Shown piece by piece: positions 9,763 to 18,305 of a stretch of DNA of 64,000 nucleotides. The position numbers and the translations under genes are program-made. Every line of letters starts with the position of its first letter. Position 1 is the stretch's first letter. The notes beneath the pieces were generated by a model that ran no database searches, was not told the DNA's origin, and saw nothing but the letters and a program-made list of their open reading frames with translations. This stretch comes from Gilliamella apicola (GTDB taxonomy: Bacteria > Pseudomonadota > Gammaproteobacteria > Enterobacterales > Orbaceae): NCBI RefSeq assembly GCF_000599985.1, contig NZ_CP007445.1, forward strand, positions 2,356,001-2,420,000, written 5' to 3'.

Positions 9763-10758
9763 ATGAGTAAACCGATTGTATTTAGTGGCGCTCAGCCATC
9801 AGGCGAACTAACACTTGGCAACTATTTAGGGGCTTTAAAAAACTGGGTAGCGTTGCAAAACGAATATGATTGCGTTTATTGTATCGTCAATCAGCACGCA
9901 ATTACTGTACGTCAAGATCCACAAAAATTGCGCAAAGCGACTCTTGATACATTAGCTTTATATTTAGCTTGCGGTATCGATCCAAAGCAAAGCACTATTT
10001 TTGTACAATCCCATGTGCCCGCTCATGCTGAACTGGGTTGGGCATTAAACTGTTACACCTATTTTGGTGAACTTAGTCGAATGACACAGTTTAAGGACAA
10101 ATCAGCTCGCCATGCTGAAAACATCAATGCAGGTCTATTTGATTATCCTGTTCTAATGGCTGCCGATATTTTATTATATCAAGCCAATTTGGTACCAGTT
10201 GGAGATGATCAAAAACAACATCTTGAATTATCGCGCGATATTGCTATGCGTTTTAATGCACTTTATGGCGATATTTTCACTGTGCCTGAACCGTTTATCG
10301 CTAAAGTTGGTGCACGAGTGATGTCATTACAAGATCCAACAAAAAAAATGTCTAAATCAGATGAAAACCGCAATAATGTGATTGGTTTACTCGAAAATCC
10401 TAAAGATGTGGAAAAGAAAATCAAACGGGCTATGACCGATTCTGACGAACCACCAGTTGTACGTTATGATTTAAAAAATAAAACTGGCGTATCAAACCTA
10501 CTCGATATATTAACAGGTATTACAGGTAAACCGATTGCTGAACTTGAAAAAGAGTTTGAAGGCAAGATGTACGGACATCTTAAAACCGAAGTGGCAACGC
10601 AAGTGATTGATATGCTAACAGAGTTACAAGCTAAATATCACCAATATCGTGATGATGAAAATTACTTACATTCAATCATGCAAGAAGGTGCTGAAAAAGC
10701 ACGTTCAAAAGCCGAACCAACCTTGAAAAAGGTTTATGATGCAATTGGTTTTGTATAA
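9763..10758 (+). CDS. trpS: Tryptophanyl-tRNA synthetase
   Basis: This class Ic aminoacyl-tRNA synthetase charges tRNA-Trp. The 331-residue length is normal. The HIGH-equivalent motif lies in [18 protein letters not shown] at about residues 8-25 and the KMSKS motif in [14 protein letters not shown] near 190-204. It closes the aroK-trpS cluster, 38 bp after gph. Nothing unusual is visible. Confidence 0.97.
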   Translation: MSKPIVFSGAQPSGELTLGNYLGALKNWVALQNEYDCVYCIVNQHAITVRQDPQKLRKATLDTLALYLACGIDPKQSTIFVQSHVPAHAELGWALNCYTYFGELSRMTQFKDKSARHAENINAGLFDYPVLMAADILLYQANLVPVGDDQKQHLELSRDIAMRFNALYGDIFTVPEPFIAKVGARVMSLQDPTKKMSKSDENRNNVIGLLENPKDVEKKIKRAMTDSDEPPVVRYDLKNKTGVSNLLDILTGITGKPIAELEKEFEGKMYGHLKTEVATQVIDMLTELQAKYHQYRDDENYLHSIMQEGAEKARSKAEPTLKKVYDAIGFV

Positions 10759-10860
10759 ACAATTTTAATAAACTGTTTTTTATAAACAATAAACCATTAA
10801 CTGCTAAACCACAAACTGATAGTTATAACTTAAAATCACTAACTATCACAAAAAATAGTA

Positions 10861-10910
10861 TAGATTGGCTTTAATCAACGAATTTTGTGAGTAACGATTA
10901 AAGCCATCTA
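10861..10910. repeat. Long hairpin between trpS and trkA
   Basis: An 11-bp perfect inverted repeat (TGGCTTTAATC at 10866-10876, GATTAAAGCCA at 10896-10906) encloses a 19-nt loop. It extends outward by TAGAT/ATCTA with one bulged T, giving about 15 paired bases. No T-tract follows, so it is not a typical terminator. It ends about 17 bp before the trkA ATG and would sit in the trkA leader RNA. Confidence 0.5.
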
Positions 10911-10926
10911 AATATATGGGTTAGTT

Positions 10927-12288
10927 ATGAAGATTATTATTCTTGGTGCCGGACAAACAGGCAGTGCTTTAGCTGAATACCTTGTTACCGAAAAACAAAA
11001 CGATGTTACTGTGGTCGATGAAGATCACGACAAATTGCAATCTTTACAAGAACGTTTTGATTTACAAGTCATTTGTGGCAAATCATCTTACCCGCAAGTA
11101 TTAGAAAGTGCAGGTGCTGAATCGGCTGATATGTTGGTTGCCGTCACAAATTCGGACGAAGTTAATATGATGGCCTGTCAAATAGGTCACGTTATGTTCA
11201 ATATTCCGCAAAAAGTCGCACGCATTCGTGCACCAGAATATAACGACGAGAAATATCCATTTTTCAATAAAGATTGCATTAATATCGATCATATTATTGC
11301 CCCAGAAAATCTGATCACCAATCACGTAAGTCAGTTAGTACAATATCCAGGCTCATTACAGTTTGCCTCTTTTTACGATAATCGTGTATGTTTAGTTGCT
11401 GTGACAGCCTACTATGGTGGTGCCTTAGTCGGAAGTGAGTTGTCTGAACTGAAAGAACACCTACCACATGTTGAAGCGAGAGTTGTTGCAATATATCGAA
11501 AAAATCGCTTTATTCGTCCATTAGGCTCCACCCTCATTGAAGCGGGTGATATGGTTTATTTCATTACCCCGCCTAGCAATATCAAAGCAGTTACAAGTGA
11601 ATTACAGCGGTTAGAAAAACCTTATAAACGAATTATAATTAGTGGTGGCGGTGGCATCGCGATTGCTTTAGCTAAACGTTTAGAGAATGACTATCAAGTT
11701 AAATTAATTGAACGTAATGCTGAACGTGCCGAGTTAATTGCTGAACAACTAGTTAATACCACTGTTTTACATGGTGAATCGTCAGATCAAGAACTGCTAT
11801 CACAAGAACAAGTTGAACTTACGGATCTGTTTATTGCTGTAACAAGTGACGATGAATCTAATATAATGTCATCAATGTTAGCTAAAAGAATGGGCGCTAA
11901 AAAAGTTATTGTTTTAATTCAAAAGCAAGCCTACCTTGAACTGATTAATGATAGCGTTATTGATATTGCTATTTCACCACAACATGCCACTATTTCAGAG
12001 CTATTAAGCCATGTAAGACAAACAGGAGTTGTTAAAGTTGTCTCTTTAAGACAGGGCGAATCTGAAATTGTCGAAGTGGTTGCTCATGGGAATAAAGAAA
12101 ATTCCAAATTGGTGGGTAAAAATATCAACGGCTTAAAATTACCTTCTGGTGCTACCATTGGTGCGGTAGTCCGTGGCGAAGATGTGATTATCGTTAATAC
12201 AGATTTAACCATCGAAAGTAATGATCATCTCATCATCTTCTTACCTGACCGACGTGACATAACTGATATAGAAAAATTATTACAATAA
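10927..12288 (+). CDS. trkA: Trk potassium uptake regulator TrkA
   Basis: This peripheral membrane NAD-binding subunit gates the TrkH/TrkG potassium channel. The 453 residues contain two tandem RCK_N-RCK_C units. The first Rossmann motif is ILGAGQTGSALAEYL at 4-18 and the second is IISGGGGIAIALAKRL near 238. Acidic strand-end residues that hold the nucleotide are present (VVDEDHDKL near 34). The partner channel gene is not in this window. In E. coli trkA follows rsmB; here it follows trpS after a hairpin-bearing spacer. Confidence 0.95.
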   Translation: MKIIILGAGQTGSALAEYLVTEKQNDVTVVDEDHDKLQSLQERFDLQVICGKSSYPQVLESAGAESADMLVAVTNSDEVNMMACQIGHVMFNIPQKVARIRAPEYNDEKYPFFNKDCINIDHIIAPENLITNHVSQLVQYPGSLQFASFYDNRVCLVAVTAYYGGALVGSELSELKEHLPHVEARVVAIYRKNRFIRPLGSTLIEAGDMVYFITPPSNIKAVTSELQRLEKPYKRIIISGGGGIAIALAKRLENDYQVKLIERNAERAELIAEQLVNTTVLHGESSDQELLSQEQVELTDLFIAVTSDDESNIMSSMLAKRMGAKKVIVLIQKQAYLELINDSVIDIAISPQHATISELLSHVRQTGVVKVVSLRQGESEIVEVVAHGNKENSKLVGKNINGLKLPSGATIGAVVRGEDVIIVNTDLTIESNDHLIIFLPDRRDITDIEKLLQ

Positions 12289-12330
12289 CTTGTGTTAAAT
12301 CATTAGTCAGTCCATAATAAAAGCTCTTTT

Positions 12331-12414
12331 GACTCGGGGTGTTTTTTGTTGCTTACAAAAAACTGAGATTTTACCCGTTGAACCTGATCTGGATTATACC
12401 AGCGTAGGGAAGTC
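12331..12414 (+). promoter_or_regulatory. Thiamine pyrophosphate (TPP) riboswitch
   Basis: All conserved blocks of the THI element are present in order: GACTCGGGGTG at 12331, a variable P3 arm, CTGAGA at 12363, ACCCG at 12373, ACCTGATCTGGATTATACC, then AGCGTAGGGAAGTC ending at 12414. Downstream, CTTCCCTTAG (about 12447-12456) can pair with the TAAGGAA ribosome binding site of thiM (from about 12475). This suggests control of translation by hiding the ribosome binding site when TPP is bound. Confidence 0.95.
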
Positions 12415-12485
12415 TAAGCCTTGAAAATCCTCAATTGGCACACTCTTCCCTTAGTTAACTTTATAAATTGTTGTAAGGAAAGAAT

Positions 12486-13274
12486 ATGTCTGCCACTCAA
12501 GCCCTGCAAATATCCCAAGTAAGACCTTTTATCGATCATGTAAAACAACATCATCCATTAGTACACTGTATTACTAATGATGTGGTTCAAAATTTTACAG
12601 CGAATGTATTATTAGCAATTGGCGCATCACCAGCAATGGTCATTGCTAAGCAAGAAGTTGCCTCATTTGTAAAAATTGCCAATAGTTTACTAATCAATGT
12701 TGGCACCCTTGATAGCAATAGCGCAGAAAGCATGTTATTAGCAGCTGCCAGTGCCCAAAAAAATCACATACAATGGGTACTCGATCCGGTCGCAGTAGGA
12801 CCAGCACTTGCTTATCGTACCGAGATTGTGCATCAATTAATTAGTTTTAAACCTACCGTTATTCGTGGTAATGCTTCAGAAATATTAGCCTTAAATGGTG
12901 ATAACTCATCATCCAAAGGTCCTGATGGTCAAGATTCTACTGAATCAGCCTTAAATGCGGCTAAACAGCTTGCACAAAAACATCAAACCATCGTTAGCAT
13001 TACTGGAGATGTTGATTATATTACTGACGGTAAACAAACTTACAGCATCACAGGCGGGGATATAGCATTAACTAAAATTACTGGTACTGGCTGCTCGCTA
13101 TCAGCCATGGTTGCAGCTTTTATTGCTGGTTCAACCAATACCTTACTTGCTACAGCATCAGCCTGTTTTATGATGAAAAAAGCTGGAGAACTTGGCAACA
13201 AACAACAAGGATTAGGCACTTACGCTGTATCACTGATAGATCAGCTTTCACTATTTAACCCATCACATATATAA
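12486..13274 (+). CDS. thiM: Hydroxyethylthiazole kinase
   Basis: The enzyme phosphorylates salvaged 4-methyl-5-(hydroxyethyl)thiazole to the thiamine precursor THZ-P. The 262 residues show PLVHCITNDVVQNFTANVLLA at about 24-44, the DPVAVGP loop near 99, and the catalytic Cys in the GTGCSLSAM motif near 203. It is the first gene of the riboswitch-controlled thiMED salvage operon, with a TAAGGAAAGAAT leader before ATG. No de novo genes (thiC, thiG, thiH) are nearby. Confidence 0.96.
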   Translation: MSATQALQISQVRPFIDHVKQHHPLVHCITNDVVQNFTANVLLAIGASPAMVIAKQEVASFVKIANSLLINVGTLDSNSAESMLLAAASAQKNHIQWVLDPVAVGPALAYRTEIVHQLISFKPTVIRGNASEILALNGDNSSSKGPDGQDSTESALNAAKQLAQKHQTIVSITGDVDYITDGKQTYSITGGDIALTKITGTGCSLSAMVAAFIAGSTNTLLATASACFMMKKAGELGNKQQGLGTYAVSLIDQLSLFNPSHI

Positions 13275-13283
13275 GGAAATCAG

Positions 13284-13931
13284 ATGAATAAACGACTCGA
13301 CTTAAGTCTCTATTTAGTTTTAGATCCAATTTTATGTGGTGGTATTAATGGCATGGTAGAAACCACTAAAATCGCAGTTGCTAACGGAGTAACCGCAGTC
13401 CAATTAAGATCAGAACATGAATTTTCTGGTAAAAATTGGTATTACGCTGCATTAGCATTAAAAGAAGCGTTAAGCGATACGCACGTTCCTTTATTTATTA
13501 ACGATCATGTTGATATTGCACTAGCAATTGATGCTGATGGTGTCCATATTGGGCAAAGCGATTTACCTGTCGATGTTACTCGCAAATTAATTGGCAATAA
13601 CAAATGGTTAGGATTTTCGGTTGCTAATCGCCAACAACTTGATGAAGTCTCATGGCAACTTGTCGATTATATTGGAATTGGTCCAATTTATCCTACCACA
13701 ACAAAACAAGATGCTGCACCGGCAATGGGTATGCCACAATTAACCCAATTAGTTAGGCTAAAACAGTGCCCTGCTGTAGCAATAGGTGGTATTAATATCA
13801 ATAATGCTACCGCAATATTGCAAAGCGGTATTGAGGGAATTGCTGTTGTTTCGGCAATTTGTGGTCAAAAAAATATTCAACAAGCCACGCTATCGTTACT
13901 TGAAAAAGTACAACAAGCTAAAAATAAATAA
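13284..13931 (+). CDS. thiE: Thiamine-phosphate synthase
   Basis: The enzyme joins HMP-PP and THZ-P to give thiamine monophosphate. The 215-residue TIM barrel shows LYLVLDP at the N-terminus, VTAVQLRSE near 35, [23 protein letters not shown] near 70, [11 protein letters not shown] near 131 and [10 protein letters not shown] near 168. It starts 9 bp after thiM with TAAGGAAATCAG before ATG and belongs to the same operon. Confidence 0.95.
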   Translation: MNKRLDLSLYLVLDPILCGGINGMVETTKIAVANGVTAVQLRSEHEFSGKNWYYAALALKEALSDTHVPLFINDHVDIALAIDADGVHIGQSDLPVDVTRKLIGNNKWLGFSVANRQQLDEVSWQLVDYIGIGPIYPTTTKQDAAPAMGMPQLTQLVRLKQCPAVAIGGININNATAILQSGIEGIAVVSAICGQKNIQQATLSLLEKVQQAKNK

Positions 13932-13942
13932 GAGGTAATACT

Positions 13943-14737
13943 ATGACAACTGTTGCTTTAACCATTGCCGGTTCTGATCCAAGTGGTGGTGCAGGTATCC
14001 AAGCAGATTTAAAAGCCTTTTCAGCTCTCGGAGCATATGGAATGTCAGTAATCACAGCTCTTACCGCACAAAGTACCCAAGGAGTTGATAGCGTATTGGC
14101 AATCGATCCTACATTTGTGGCTGAACAATTTAATACGCTGTATCACGATATAAAAATTGATAGCGTAAAAATAGGAATGCTAATGAATAAAGAGATTGTA
14201 ACTACTGTTTATCATCTGCTAAACAATAATCCTATTGCCAACATTGTGCTAGACACGGTAATGATTGCTAAGGGAGGACATTCGCTGTTAAAACCTGAGG
14301 CAGTTAGCGCAATTCGTGAACTATTATTACCTTTAGCAACGGTAATAACACCTAATATTCCAGAAGCAGCAACTTTACTAGATTGTGAGGAAGCAAAGGA
14401 TGAAGATCAAATGCAACTACAAGGTCATGAGTTATTGAAGTTAGGTTGTAAAGCAGTATTAATGAAAGGTGGCCATTTACCAAGTCAAGAAAGCCCTGAT
14501 TATTTAATAACTCCAATGCAAACGATTAGAATAGTATCACCACGAATCCAAACTAAAAATACTCATGGTACGGGCTGCACATTATCGGCAGCAATTGCGG
14601 CACTGTTGCCTAAACATTGTTTAGAAGATGCCATACATCAAGCGAAAGATTACTTGCAAGGCGCAATTACTCATGCAGATGATTTAAAGATTGGTAATGG
14701 AATTGGTCCAACGCACCACTTTTATCGATGGTGGTAG
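13943..14737 (+). CDS. thiD: Hydroxymethylpyrimidine/phosphomethylpyrimidine kinase
   Basis: The enzyme phosphorylates HMP and HMP-P to HMP-PP. The 264 residues are ribokinase-like: [19 protein letters not shown] at 9-27, the KIGML segment near 77, ITPNIPEA near 136, and the anion-hole GTGCTLSAA motif near 209. It ends the thiMED operon, 11 bp after thiE. The three genes together allow salvage from the thiazole and pyrimidine moieties. Confidence 0.96.
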   Translation: MTTVALTIAGSDPSGGAGIQADLKAFSALGAYGMSVITALTAQSTQGVDSVLAIDPTFVAEQFNTLYHDIKIDSVKIGMLMNKEIVTTVYHLLNNNPIANIVLDTVMIAKGGHSLLKPEAVSAIRELLLPLATVITPNIPEAATLLDCEEAKDEDQMQLQGHELLKLGCKAVLMKGGHLPSQESPDYLITPMQTIRIVSPRIQTKNTHGTGCTLSAAIAALLPKHCLEDAIHQAKDYLQGAITHADDLKIGNGIGPTHHFYRWW

Positions 14738-15061
14738 ATTAAATTTTTTAATAAATACTGAAACAAGTGTGCCGAAAAAATGGTTAATACGTTTTTTAAA
14801 CATAACCTCACACTTGCTCGGTATAAATATTTAATATTATCTGAATTTCAATTAATAAACAGAATCGGTTTTCTTTTTAATATCCAATGACTAAAAACCA
14901 TGAAAAATATAAGAATTAAAACCGTGATTACATCTAACATGATTCAAAAGCACCCTATCTTTAAGAAAAATTCTTAAAAATACGAATTGTGATTTAAAGG
15001 GCTTTGATCTGCCCTTTTGTTCAAATATGATTTTGTATTGAAGATTGGAACATCAAAAAAA
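14738..15061. other. Intergenic region between thiD and the STY0301-like pair
   Basis: This 324-bp gap has no convincing ORF. An 8-bp inverted repeat, CAAGTGTG at 14764 and CACACTTG at 14809, brackets 37 bp just after thiD. A single ACTGAAAC at 14758 resembles one half of the dispersed motif, but its partner 18 bp on is missing. A hairpin near the right end is listed separately. Confidence 0.5.
14996..15021. terminator. Probable bidirectional terminator
   Basis: A 7-bp stem, AAAGGGC at 14996-15002 with GCCCTTT at 15011-15017, has an 8-nt loop and is followed by TGTTC on the plus strand and AAATC on the minus strand. It lies 45 bp beyond the stop of the minus-strand gene at 15062, which it most likely serves, and 260 bp after thiD. 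Confidence 0.5.
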
Positions 15062-15514
15062 CTAATGCAGATTCTTAGCTTCATTCACACTACAGTGAAG
15101 CGCGCCTTGTTTGCCATCTTTATCTTCTGAATAGACAGCCCAGCAACTCTTCATTGAAAGATCTATCTTTTTGGTGATTGCAACTCCGCTCCCATATTGA
15201 CAAACAACATAATAAGGAACGGTATCTTTAACATGATTCACTTCCCATATTAATTTCTGTTGTTGACCATCAATTGTGCCTTTTGCCGGTACCAGTGAAG
15301 CTTTAAGAGCAGGTTTATCATGAAAAAGACCCAAAGTAGAAAAAGATGAAGTATAAGTTTTATCTTCAGAAATTTCCCATCCTTCTGGTATTTCTTCAAA
15401 TTTTATTTTAAATGACATCTCTTTTGGACAATCAATCTGATACGCATTCACACTAAAAACGCTAGCTAAACAAGCAATGGCTATCATCGTACTGTATAAT
15501 CTTTTTCCTTTCAT
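15062..15514 (-). CDS. STY0301-like small secreted protein, copy 1
   Basis: The 150-residue product has a signal peptide ending near VFSVNA and a mature start at YQIDCPKEM. The pattern CP near the start, a W in the middle (LIWEVNH), VVCQYGSG with a following lysine-isoleucine-aspartate, and two late cysteines resembles what I know as the STY0301 family of small periplasmic proteins of unknown function. Four cysteines align with those of the adjacent paralog, so two disulfides are likely. The family assignment is from memory and moderate in certainty. Confidence 0.7.
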   Translation of the reverse strand: MKGKRLYSTMIAIACLASVFSVNAYQIDCPKEMSFKIKFEEIPEGWEISEDKTYTSSFSTLGLFHDKPALKASLVPAKGTIDGQQQKLIWEVNHVKDTVPYYVVCQYGSGVAITKKIDLSMKSCWAVYSEDKDGKQGALHCSVNEAKNLH

Positions 15515-15654
15515 ATTCTATTTTCCTCTAAATATTGTCTTTGCTATTAATAAATAGGAAAAACAATTAATATTGCAAATAATTACACCAATTACACAAC
15601 AATATTAGATAGTTATAATTAATTTTTTAAGAAATTTGATAATAAATTTCCAAC

Positions 15655-16140
15655 CTAATTATTTGTATTGTTTGTTTCATTATTGGTACAGTCAAGTGAA
15701 ACAATATTATTTTCTACTTTGCCGTATTTATCCTCAGAATAAAAGCCCTTACAAACATTCACCGAACGATCAATTTTTTTTATCAATTGGATAAAAGTTC
15801 CATCATAACTACAGTCGGCATAAAATGGCACGTCATCAAAAGGTGGACTTACCAGCCAGGTAAGCTCGTACTGACTACCCCAATTTTTACGACCGATTAA
15901 AGTTTCTTGGGGTTTTTGTAAGAGCATTTTAACTGGTTTATCGTAATAGACGGATATGTCGGAAGGCTCATACAAAGTACTATCTTCACTCTCAACAACT
16001 TCCCAGCCATCTGGAAGATTTTCGACAGATTCTTTGACTTTGAGTTCTTTTGGACATTCAATCTGATAAGCATTCACAGCAAAAACGGCAGACAACCAAG
16101 CCATTGAAACTACAGTAATGCATAACTTTTTTTTATTCAT
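15655..16140 (-). CDS. STY0301-like small secreted protein, copy 2
   Basis: This is the 161-residue paralog of the next gene downstream: signal peptide ending VFAVNA, mature start YQIECPKEL, then LPDGWEVVESED, VYYDKPVKM, the W block (LTWLVSPPFDD), ADCSYDGT, LIKKIDRSVNVC and SLDCTN. Four cysteines are conserved between the two copies. The C-terminus is an Asn/Thr-rich tail (ETNNTNN) absent from copy 1. It is the promoter-proximal copy. Its upstream region holds dispersed motif copy e and then the inverted-repeat element. Confidence 0.7.
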   Translation of the reverse strand: MNKKKLCITVVSMAWLSAVFAVNAYQIECPKELKVKESVENLPDGWEVVESEDSTLYEPSDISVYYDKPVKMLLQKPQETLIGRKNWGSQYELTWLVSPPFDDVPFYADCSYDGTFIQLIKKIDRSVNVCKGFYSEDKYGKVENNIVSLDCTNNETNNTNN

Positions 16141-16254
16141 CCTATAAATCCTTTTAAAATCAGCTATTATTTAAATGATTATGCCAACACCATAACAAAA
16201 ATCAAGATGAATTAATATTTTAAATAGAATAAGAAATTTTGTATAAGACAAATT

Positions 16255-16290
16255 TGTTAAAAAGTTTCAGATAACGCATACGTTTCAGTA
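16255..16290 (-). promoter_or_regulatory. Dispersed CTGAAAC double motif, copy e
   Basis: Read on the minus strand, two perfect CTGAAAC heptamers end at 16282 and 16264 (plus-strand starts of GTTTCAG), exactly 18 bp apart. The linker keeps GTAT and TTA, and the second heptamer runs into TTTTTAACA. It points at the STY0301-like gene whose ATG is at 16140, about 115 bp away. Confidence 0.55.
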
Positions 16291-16302
16291 AAAACTGTCA
16301 CA

Positions 16303-16785
16303 TTTGTAAAAATTATTCAGGAGTCTATATCGTTTCATTATAAATTGATAATAAGTTATTACCTTATAAAACATAATTATTATTTTTTAAGGTAATGCAT
16401 CATATTAATTAGAAGTAGTTTATCCAAGATATTTTCATTACCAGTTATTTAACAAAGAATGTTTATATCGTTCTAGGGAGTCGAAAAAAATCAACTTATC
16501 CAAGTTAAGTCAAAATATTCAGTTATTTTTTGATAAACGCTATTTATATACGTTTTATTGATTTTTAGGTTTAGATTTTTGTACTATTTTGATCATCATG
16601 ATTTTTATAACTTGTATTGTAATTATCGGCGAGTTTAAGTTTTTATTAGAAAAATATTTAATTTTTTCCTATTGTTATCACTTATAACAAGTCCGCTACT
16701 CTTTTTAGATTTATCATAAATAAGAGTTGAATTTAAGTCACCTATACATTTGTGACGATATAGACTCCTGAATAATTTTTACAAA
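16303..16785. mobile_element. 483-bp non-coding element with perfect 31-bp terminal inverted repeats
   Basis: Bases 16303-16333 and 16755-16785 are perfect reverse complements over 31 bp; the outer end begins TTTGTAAAAATTATTCAGG and the inner end reads GAGTCTATATCGT. The 421 bp between them is very AT-rich and has no convincing ORF. I see no target-site duplication beside the ends. It could be a MITE-like element left by an insertion sequence, or an invertible segment; no recombinase or transposase gene is in the window. It occupies the spacer between copZ and the STY0301-like pair. Confidence 0.55.
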
Positions 16786-16853
16786 AATAAATGTAATTTA
16801 TTAAATATTTTTAAAGAATTTTCTTTAACGTTTCTTAAATTATTCTGTGATAT

Positions 16854-16883
16854 AAAAAAGGCGATTTTTCAACTTAATCGCCT
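16854..16883 (-). terminator. Rho-independent terminator of the copZ-like gene
   Basis: The 8-bp stem AGGCGATT (16859-16866) with AATCGCCT (16876-16883) is followed on the minus strand by a T-run (plus-strand A-run at 16854-16859). It lies 36 bp beyond the stop codon at 16919. Confidence 0.8.
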
Positions 16884-16918
16884 AAATTTATTAATACCAA
16901 AGTAGATATTATTAATTT

Positions 16919-17125
16919 CTAATATGAAATACCCACAAATTCAAATCCAGCGTCATTAATTGCTGCAATTGTTGCTTCTTGTGAGATTGTACCGCCTTCT
17001 ATATCAACTTCATGCTTAGTAAGATCTACAGTTACTTTCGCTTTAGGATCGATAGCATTGATTGCTTTGGTGATGGTATTAACACAATGTTGGCAACTCA
17101 TATTATCGACTATTAATTTCATCAT
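16919..17125 (-). CDS. Heavy-metal-associated domain protein, CopZ-like copper chaperone
   Basis: The 68-residue protein is a lone HMA domain with ferredoxin-like fold. The metal-binding MSCQHC motif is at residues 9-14 and the end reads INDAGFEFVGISY. Such proteins carry Cu(I) to a P-type ATPase or repressor, but no copA or cueR is in the window, so this is an orphan here. A start one codon later is equally possible; AAAGGGGTT lies upstream. Its own terminator follows. Confidence 0.88.
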   Translation of the reverse strand: MMKLIVDNMSCQHCVNTITKAINAIDPKAKVTVDLTKHEVDIEGGTISQEATIAAINDAGFEFVGISY

Positions 17126-17208
17126 TAACCCCTTTTAGTTATTTAATAATTCAATTACTCACTTAGCAAAATTAAGGTATACGCTAAATAAGTTTGCTAG
17201 CTAAGTAA

Positions 17209-17230
17209 GGCGTAACGACTATATTACGCC
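17209..17230. repeat. Small hairpin upstream of the CopZ-like gene
   Basis: A 7-bp inverted repeat, GGCGTAA at 17209-17215 and TTACGCC at 17224-17230, has an 8-nt loop and no adjacent T-run. It lies between the minus-strand ORF ending at 17279 and the CopZ-like start, so it could be a weak terminator of the former or an operator of the latter. Confidence 0.35.
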
Positions 17231-17278
17231 AATAAACTGATAAAAAAAATAGTTTGGAATATTTTTAAAATCACTCAA

Positions 17279-17488
17279 TTAAATACACTGTTTCATTAAA
17301 TAACTGATCATCATAATCGAAATAAATAATGGTCTAATACTAGATCGTAAAATTCCACAAAGCCATCTGACTAATTTCTTTAAATATATTGTCATATCTA
17401 CCCTATATGTAATAAACGATGGTAATGCCAAATATTGCTGTATTTGTTGTGAATCATGCCACTTTATTTTATCTACTAGGCTTGTCAT
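17279..17488 (-). CDS. Doubtful small ORF, possible remnant
   Basis: This 69-codon ORF begins MTSLVDKIKWHDSQQIQQYL and ends with a hydrophobic stretch. I see no good ribosome binding site and do not recognise the sequence. It lies in a zone of gene decay, so it may be chance or a fragment. Included only because no other gene covers the stretch. Confidence 0.2.
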   Translation of the reverse strand: MTSLVDKIKWHDSQQIQQYLALPSFITYRVDMTIYLKKLVRWLCGILRSSIRPLFISIMMISYLMKQCI

Positions 17489-17543
17489 AGTTCATTCAAG
17501 CCAGCTAGATTATCGATGAACTTAGTAAGTGAATCGCAAATAT

Positions 17544-17570
17544 AAAAAATCCCAGTTTTTAGGCTGGGAT
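17544..17570 (-). terminator. Rho-independent terminator of the 81-residue membrane protein gene
   Basis: The stem ATCCCAG (17549-17555) with CTGGGAT (17564-17570) is followed on the minus strand by a T-run (plus-strand A-run at 17544-17549). It begins 9 bp after the stop codon at 17579. Confidence 0.8.
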
Positions 17571-17578
17571 CTTAATTA

Positions 17579-17824
17579 TTAGCCAAACATCTTAATTCCT
17601 AAACGACGGCATTCTAAATACCAAAGACCGATCCCGATTGGAATACCTAAAGGCGCTATTTTGCAGGCTATATATATATCTTCAGTGTTAATTACAAATT
17701 GATTTGTTTTAAAATAAAGCAAAATTGAAGATATTAAACTTGTAATTAAAATAATCAAAAACAACAGTAAAGGTATCGCTATACATACAAACAATAATGC
17801 TAAATATTTTCTATACTTCTTCAT
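17579..17824 (-). CDS. Small two-helix membrane protein, unknown function
   Basis: The 81-residue protein starts MKKYRKYLALLFVCIAIPLL. It has a long hydrophobic segment at about residues 8-36 and a second near 52-66 (CKIAPLGIPIGIGLWYLE), then ends in a basic tail (CRRLGIKMFG). A strong ribosome binding site, GAAGGAGAAAGTAAG, lies before ATG and a terminator follows, so it looks expressed. I do not recognise the family. Small membrane proteins among gene remnants are often orphaned immunity proteins, but nothing here proves it. Confidence 0.65.
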   Translation of the reverse strand: MKKYRKYLALLFVCIAIPLLLFLIILITSLISSILLYFKTNQFVINTEDIYIACKIAPLGIPIGIGLWYLECRRLGIKMFG

Positions 17825-18122
17825 CTTACTTTCTCCTTCATCAAATTATTAATTTTATTGTCAATTAATTCTTATCTAACGAAATTTACGACTCTTACAG
17901 TAATAGTGGATATAAAGCTTTGCGTAGCAGGTTTAGTAATTATCAAAATACTAATTAATACTTATTTATATTGCTTCAAAATAAAACAGTAATTGTGTTT
18001 GACTTACTTATCAGATCAAAATGAAAGAAAATAACTTAAAAAAATTATCGGTAAATATAACTTCAATAGCGCCATAAGCTCTAGATAACTATTCCAAAAA
18101 GCCAGATAAAAAAAGGGATCTA

Positions 18123-18233
18123 ATGAAGTTGCTTAAATTAAAAACTGTTTATTGTCTATTTTATCACCAAATATATGAATATTACACTAAAAACATTCTC
18201 TCTAATCTGGTTCTAACCATGAAAATTAATTAG
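18123..18233 (+). other. Possible short ORF or small RNA ahead of a terminator
   Basis: A 36-codon ORF (starting MKLLKLKTVYCLFYH) ends five bases before a good terminator at 18238. A weak AGGGAT lies ahead of the ATG. The tight fit between ORF and terminator suggests a real transcript, either a short mRNA or a small RNA, but the peptide resembles nothing I know and could be chance. Confidence 0.25.
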
Positions 18234-18237
18234 ACAA

Positions 18238-18258
18238 AGACCCAGTTGGTCTTTTTTT
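18238..18258 (+). terminator. Rho-independent terminator
   Basis: The stem AGACC (18238-18242) with GGTCT (18248-18252), a 5-nt loop, and a following run of seven T form a short but convincing plus-strand terminator. No recognisable plus-strand gene lies upstream other than the 36-codon ORF. Confidence 0.6.
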
Positions 18259-18305
18259 GCTTCCTCTATTTTTTGTTCATAATATAAGATATTTCAATAT
18301 ATTCT

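Noticed and set aside
14757..14790. A seventh motif copy after thiD (ACTGAAAC)
   Set aside because: Only the first heptamer is present; 18 bp on there is no second heptamer or T-tract.
16303..16785. An intact insertion sequence
   Set aside because: The inverted repeats enclose no transposase ORF or recognisable fragment, and no target duplication is visible.
17279..17488. Treating the 69-codon ORF as a confident gene
   Set aside because: No ribosome binding site and no recognisable features; kept only as a low-confidence entry.
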